Shown here: piece after piece, positions 4,810-7,906 of the stretch | Layout of the letters: each line of letters opens with the position of its first letter | Position numbering within the stretch: the first letter of the stretch is position 1 | Origin: Candidatus Caccousia avistercoris | GTDB taxonomy: Bacteria; Bacillota; Clostridia; Oscillospirales; Acutalibacteraceae | Assembly: GCA_018715025.1 (NCBI GenBank) | Contig: DVMK01000056.1 | Location: forward strand, 1 to 7,906 | DNA length: 7,906 nt | Reading direction: 5' to 3' | The notes under the pieces: generated by a model | Told to the model about the DNA's origin: nothing | The model's input: only the letters and a program-made list of their open reading frames with translations | Databases searched by the model: none | Program-made: the position numbers and the translations under genes

Positions 4810-5814
4810 TCAGCAGATGCGGGGCAGCTGCGCGCCGGTGAGCTTCCCCAAAATCCGGCCGCCGCCCAGGGCGGTGCGCAGCGTCACCACGCCGGGGCGC
4901 TCCTGGGTGACGCGGCCGATGCAGGCCGCCCCCTCCCCGCCGGGCAGGGCCCGCAGGGCGTCCAGCACCGCCTGGGCGCTTTCCGGGGCCGCCACCGCCA
5001 GCAGCCGCCCCTCGCAGGCGCAGTACAGCGGATCCAGCCCCAGCAGGCCGCAGGCGGCCTCCACCGCCGGTTCCACAGGGATGGCCTCCTCCTCCAGTTC
5101 AATCCCCAGGGGGCTTCCCTCCACAAACTCGTTCAGGGTGGTGGCCACGCCGCCCCGGGTGGGGTCGCGCAGAATGCGCACGCCCCCCGCCTGCAGGGCG
5201 GCGGCGCTCAGCCGGTGCAGGGGCATGCAGTCGGAGACCAGCTCCCCCTCGCAGGGGATCTCTCCCCGGGCCATCATGACGGCGGCCCCGTGGCAGCCCA
5301 CGCTGCCGCTCACCAGCACCCGGTCGCCGGGGCGCATGGCCGCCCGCCCCAGGCCGGGCGCCCGCAGAAACCCAATGCCGGAGGTGTTCACATAAAGGCC
5401 GTCGCCCTTTCCCCGCTCCACCACCTTGGTGTCGCCGGTGACAATCTGCACCCCGGCGTTTTTGGCCGCCTCTGCCGCGGAAGAAACCACCGCCCGGAAG
5501 TCTGCCATGGGGAAGCCCTCCTCAATGAGGAAGGAAAGGCTCAGGTACCGGGGCTCGCCCCCGGCCATGCACAGGTCGTTCACCGTGCCGCACACAGCCA
5601 GCTTTCCAATGTCCCCGCCGGGAAACCGCCAGGGGGACACCACAAAGCTGTCGGTGGAAAACACCAGGGGAACGCCCCGGTTTTCCAGCACAGCCCCGTC
5701 CCCCAGGGCCTCCAGGGCTGTGTTCCGAAAGGCGGGCACCAGAATTTCTTCAATGAGCCGGGAGGTTTTCAGCCCCCCGCTCCCGTAATCCAGCGTAATC
5801 AAATCCTCTGCCAT
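4810..5814 (-). CDS. hypE: HypE, [NiFe]-hydrogenase cyanide-ligand synthesis
   Basis: This is 334 residues, the normal length for the family. HypE receives a carbamoyl group from HypF on its C-terminal cysteine and dehydrates it with ATP to a thiocyanate, the source of the CN ligands of the hydrogenase iron. The diagnostic C-terminus PRIC is present (Cys334). Other landmarks are LDYGSGGLKTSRLI (8-21), DSFVVSPWRFPGGDIGKLAVCGTVNDL (55-81), TGDTKVV (126-132), RDPTRGGVATTLNE (216-229) and CEGRLLAV (267-274), fitting the AIR-synthase/PurM fold. The commonly seen Asp in 'GDHG' and Asn in 'ANEG' are both Cys here (residues 174 and 267). The start ATG shares one base with the hypD stop (TAATG), with GGAGG nine bases upstream. 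It is cytoplasmic. Confidence 0.97.
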   Translation of the reverse strand: MAEDLITLDYGSGGLKTSRLIEEILVPAFRNTALEALGDGAVLENRGVPLVFSTDSFVVSPWRFPGGDIGKLAVCGTVNDLCMAGGEPRYLSLSFLIEEGFPMADFRAVVSSAAEAAKNAGVQIVTGDTKVVERGKGDGLYVNTSGIGFLRAPGLGRAAMRPGDRVLVSGSVGCHGAAVMMARGEIPCEGELVSDCMPLHRLSAAALQAGGVRILRDPTRGGVATTLNEFVEGSPLGIELEEEAIPVEPAVEAACGLLGLDPLYCACEGRLLAVAAPESAQAVLDALRALPGGEGAACIGRVTQERPGVVTLRTALGGGRILGKLTGAQLPRIC

Positions 5815-6926
5815 TACAGCAATCCTCCTTCCTGGCGGCGGTACCGGTAGGCCGCCGCGCAGGCCCCTTCCCCGGACACCATGCAGGGGCCCACCGGATC
5901 CTCCGGGGTGCAGGCCCTGCCGAACAGCGGGCACTGCCCCGGCTCCTCCACGCCCCGGATCACCTGGCCGCACCGGCAGCCGGGGGGCTCCTTCCCGGGC
6001 GGGCAGGGCAGGGGGAAGCGGCGGGCGGCGTCGAAGGGGGCGAATTCCTCCCGCAGGGCGAAGCCGCTTTCCGGAATCTCCCCCAGCCCGCGCCACACGC
6101 TGGCGCAGGGCCGGAACACCGCTTCCACGGCGGCCTGGGCGGCCTGGTTCCCCTGGGGCGGCACCAGGCGGGTGTACTCGTTTTCCAGGGCGGGGGCCCG
6201 GCCGGCCAGCATGGCGGCCAGCCGGTACACGGCGTACAGCAGGTCGGCCGGTTCAAAGCCGGCCACCACGGCGGGCAGGCCGTATTCCTCCGGCAGGAAG
6301 GCGAAGGCCTCCCAGCCGGTGACGGCCGCCACGTGGCCGGGGCAGAGGAAGCCGTCCACCGCAAAATCCGGGGCGGTGATGAGGGCCCGCAGGGCGGGCT
6401 CCGTCCGCTTCAGCAGGCACAGCAGGGAAAAGTTTTTCAGGCCCTGCTCCCGGGCTTCCAGCACGCAGGCGGCGGTGCCGGGGGCGGTGGTCTCGAAGCC
6501 CACCCCCAGGAACACCACCTGAAGCTGCGGGTACTCCGCCGCCAGGGCCAGCGCCTCCATGGGGGAATAAACGGCGCGCACCTGGGCGCCCAGCGCCTTC
6601 CGCCGCGCCAGGGTGTCCCCCGGCGCGCTGCCGGGCACCCGCAGCAGGTCGCCGTAGGTGGCCACCAGCACGCCCGGTTCCCCGGCAAGCTGCAGAATCC
6701 CGTCCAGCACCCCGGCGGGCGTGACGCACACAGGGCACCCGGGGCCGGAGACCAGCCGCAGCTCAGGGGGCAGCAGGCTGCGCAGCCCCGCCCTGGCGAT
6801 GGCCATGGTGTGGGTGCCGCAGATCTCCATCAGCCGCAGGGGGCCTGTTTCGGCGCACAGCTCCCGGATCCGTTCCAGCAGCCGCCGGGGGTCGCCCGGC
6901 CGCCGGAAGCCCTCCTCATAAAGCAT
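5814..6926 (-). CDS. hypD: HypD, Fe(CN)2CO assembly scaffold
   Basis: This is 370 residues, typical for HypD. It is the [4Fe-4S] protein that, with HypC, holds the iron while CN and CO ligands are attached. All hallmark motifs are intact: EICGTHT with Cys36, GPGCPVCVTP with Cys64 and Cys67, GFETTAPG (143-150), CPGHVAAVTG (195-204), and the C-terminal cluster-binding segment CRCGQVIRG ... CPLFGRACTPEDPVGPCMVSGEGACAAAYRY with cysteines at about 317, 319, 332, 339, 348 and 356. The ATG at 6926 has AGGAGG six bases upstream and overlaps the end of hypC by 11 bases; its stop shares a base with the hypE start, so translation is coupled along the cluster. Confidence 0.98.
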   Translation of the reverse strand: MLYEEGFRRPGDPRRLLERIRELCAETGPLRLMEICGTHTMAIARAGLRSLLPPELRLVSGPGCPVCVTPAGVLDGILQLAGEPGVLVATYGDLLRVPGSAPGDTLARRKALGAQVRAVYSPMEALALAAEYPQLQVVFLGVGFETTAPGTAACVLEAREQGLKNFSLLCLLKRTEPALRALITAPDFAVDGFLCPGHVAAVTGWEAFAFLPEEYGLPAVVAGFEPADLLYAVYRLAAMLAGRAPALENEYTRLVPPQGNQAAQAAVEAVFRPCASVWRGLGEIPESGFALREEFAPFDAARRFPLPCPPGKEPPGCRCGQVIRGVEEPGQCPLFGRACTPEDPVGPCMVSGEGACAAAYRYRRQEGGLL

Positions 6927-7134
6927 GGAGCGCCTCCTGGATGCAGTCCAGGTTTTCCCTGGCCTGCTCCTCCGTCATGCGCTGGATGGCGAATCCAGCG
7001 TGTACCATCACATACTCCCCCACCTTCAGGCCGGGGATAAAATCCACCCGCAGCTTTTGGGTCAGGCCCGAGGCCTCCCCCACGGCGGTTTTTCCGTCTA
7101 TGGAAATAATTTTAAGCGGGACTGCCAGGCACAT
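6916..7134 (-). CDS. hypC: HypC, hydrogenase maturation chaperone
   Basis: This 72-residue protein belongs to the HypC/HybG/HupF family. It binds the iron with HypD and delivers the Fe(CN)2CO unit to the large-subunit precursor. The family start MCLAVP is present, with the essential Cys2 after methionine removal. The conserved VGEYVMVHAGFAI (38-50) carries the iron-linked histidine His45. It folds as a small OB-like barrel and ends in an acidic helix. The open frame extends ten codons upstream, but the MCLAVP methionine at 7134 is the real start because Cys2 must be second; AGGAGG lies about nine bases before it. The start overlaps the hypF 3' end by 23 bases. Confidence 0.97.
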   Translation of the reverse strand: MCLAVPLKIISIDGKTAVGEASGLTQKLRVDFIPGLKVGEYVMVHAGFAIQRMTEEQARENLDCIQEALHAL

Positions 7135-7906
7135 GGCTTTTCTTCCTCCTTTGCGCCGCCGCAACGGCCAGCTGGCCCAGGGCGATGCCCTCGTCGCTGG
7201 GCGAGACGCGGCGGTGGGTATACACGGAAAACCCGGCCTGCCGCAGAAGGGGAGGCAGGTTTTCCAACAGGTAACGGTTCAGGAACACGCCGCCGGAAAG
7301 CACCACCGGCAGGCGGTTCTGGTTCAGGGCCAGGCACTGCTCCAGGGCCATGCGGCACAGGGCGTCCAGGAAGCCGCGGGCCATGGCGGCGGGCGGCTCC
7401 CCCCGGCGCAGATCCTCCCAGAGGGCCCGCAGAAGGGGGCGGTGGTCAAACCAGCGCAGGCCGCCTTCCTGGTAAAAGGCCGTGGGGTAGCGTTTGCCGG
7501 GAACGTCCCCCCGCACCATGGCTTCCAGCAGAACGGCCCCCTGGCCCTCGTACCCGGCCCGGCCTGCGCCGGCCAGCAGGGCGTACACCCCGTCGAACAG
7601 GCGGCCCATGCTGGAGGCAGGGGGGCAGGCGGTGCCGCTGCGCAGCATGGCCTCCACGGCGGCCCGGCGGGCGGGGGGCAGGGGCGCGTCCCCGGCGGGC
7701 AGGCCGGCGTCCCGCAGAAGCGAAAGGGCAATGCGGCCAATCTCCTCCACGGCGGCGTCCCCGCCGGGCAGCAGGATGGGGCGCAGAGAGCCCCGCCGGG
7801 CGAAGCCCTCATAGCCCCCTTCCAGGCACTCGCCGCCCCACACGGCCCCGTCCGTCCCCAGGCCCGTGCCGTCCCAAACCAGGGCAAAGACCGGGCCGGG
7901 CAGGCC
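7112..7906 (-). CDS. hypF: HypF, carbamoyltransferase, C-terminal part (runs off window)
   Basis: The last 264 residues of HypF are present; the 5' part (about 500 residues with acylphosphatase, zinc-finger and YrdC-like domains) lies beyond the right edge. The visible part belongs to the Kae1-like carbamoyltransferase domain, which transfers the carbamoyl group to the HypE C-terminal cysteine. Landmarks, counted from the window edge, are ALVWDGTGLGTDGAVWGGE (8-26), SSMGRLFDGVYALLAG (98-113), YEGQGAVLLEAM (119-130), WFDHRPLLRAL (152-162), VVLSGGVFLNRYLLENL (201-217) and SPSDEGIALGQLA (235-247). The last motif is usually closer to PPNDGG in other HypF proteins. It overlaps hypC by 23 bases and heads the visible hypF-C-D-E order. 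Confidence 0.96.
   Translation of the reverse strand, partial: GLPGPVFALVWDGTGLGTDGAVWGGECLEGGYEGFARRGSLRPILLPGGDAAVEEIGRIALSLLRDAGLPAGDAPLPPARRAAVEAMLRSGTACPPASSMGRLFDGVYALLAGAGRAGYEGQGAVLLEAMVRGDVPGKRYPTAFYQEGGLRWFDHRPLLRALWEDLRRGEPPAAMARGFLDALCRMALEQCLALNQNRLPVVLSGGVFLNRYLLENLPPLLRQAGFSVYTHRRVSPSDEGIALGQLAVAAAQRRKKSHVPGSPA

Noticed and set aside
3520..5850. A 776-codon open frame on the plus strand, antisense to the MATE and hypE genes.
   Set aside because: It is a shadow of high GC at third positions of the opposite-strand genes. Its product is rich in His, Gln, Pro and Gly with no domain, it has no suitable ribosome binding site, and the minus-strand genes carry intact family motifs throughout.
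6253..6738. Alternative frames within hypD, and similar ones within hypE and hypF.
   Set aside because: Products are Ala/Gly/Arg/Pro-rich low-complexity shadows; the true frames hold the diagnostic Hyp motifs without interruption.
1..7906. CRISPR arrays, tRNA or rRNA genes, insertion sequences and phage genes.
   Set aside because: I saw no regularly spaced repeats, no cloverleaf or rRNA-like sequence, and no transposase, integrase or phage motifs.

Overview
The window is GC-rich, with strong GC bias at third codon positions. Canonical AGGAGG-type ribosome binding sites, PadR, HAAS-domain and HdeD-like proteins, and a tightly packed hyp cluster together suggest an anaerobic Firmicute, probably a high-GC gut clostridium of the Oscillospiraceae/Ruminococcaceae type. 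This placement is inference from style and gene content; there is no rRNA or other marker.

Layout. (1) Positions 1-1400, minus strand: a three-gene operon, PadR-family repressor > HAAS/DUF1700-like membrane protein > small lipoprotein, joined by two ATGA stop/start overlaps. It has a near-consensus sigma-A promoter (TTGACA, 17 bases, TATACT) with a 20-bp near-perfect palindrome over the predicted transcription start, which looks like an autoregulatory operator. A hairpin follows the operon, and behind it a second strong minus-strand promoter runs out of the window. (2) Positions 1401-1800: a gene-free stretch of about 400 bases with several stem-loops, bounded by a 13/14 inverted repeat. It is possibly a small non-coding repeat or MITE-like element. 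(3) Positions 1801-3318, plus strand: a YdcF/SanA-like DUF218 membrane protein, then an HdeD/DUF308-like six-helix membrane protein with its own promoter region, a 33-bp palindrome and a stable leader hairpin. (4) Positions 3336-3389: a strong bidirectional terminator between the converging plus- and minus-strand units. (5) Positions 3409-7906, minus strand, in transcription order: hypF (3' part only), hypC, hypD, hypE and a MATE-family transporter. The hyp genes overlap one another, and the MATE gene follows hypE by a few tens of bases.

How it works together. HypF, HypC, HypD and HypE make and assemble the Fe(CN)2CO group of [NiFe]-hydrogenase. HypF and HypE turn carbamoyl phosphate into a thiocyanate on the HypE C-terminal cysteine, and HypC-HypD carries the iron on which the ligands are built. 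The key residues visible in HypC, HypD and HypE are intact, so the organism should possess a [NiFe]-hydrogenase. No hydrogenase subunit, hypA or hypB lies in the window. The other genes are membrane or envelope functions with no evident link to the hyp genes.

I found no clear new multi-gene system. The least explained items are the structured 1474-1726 element, the PadR-HAAS-lipoprotein operon with its operator, and the large palindrome before the HdeD-like gene.
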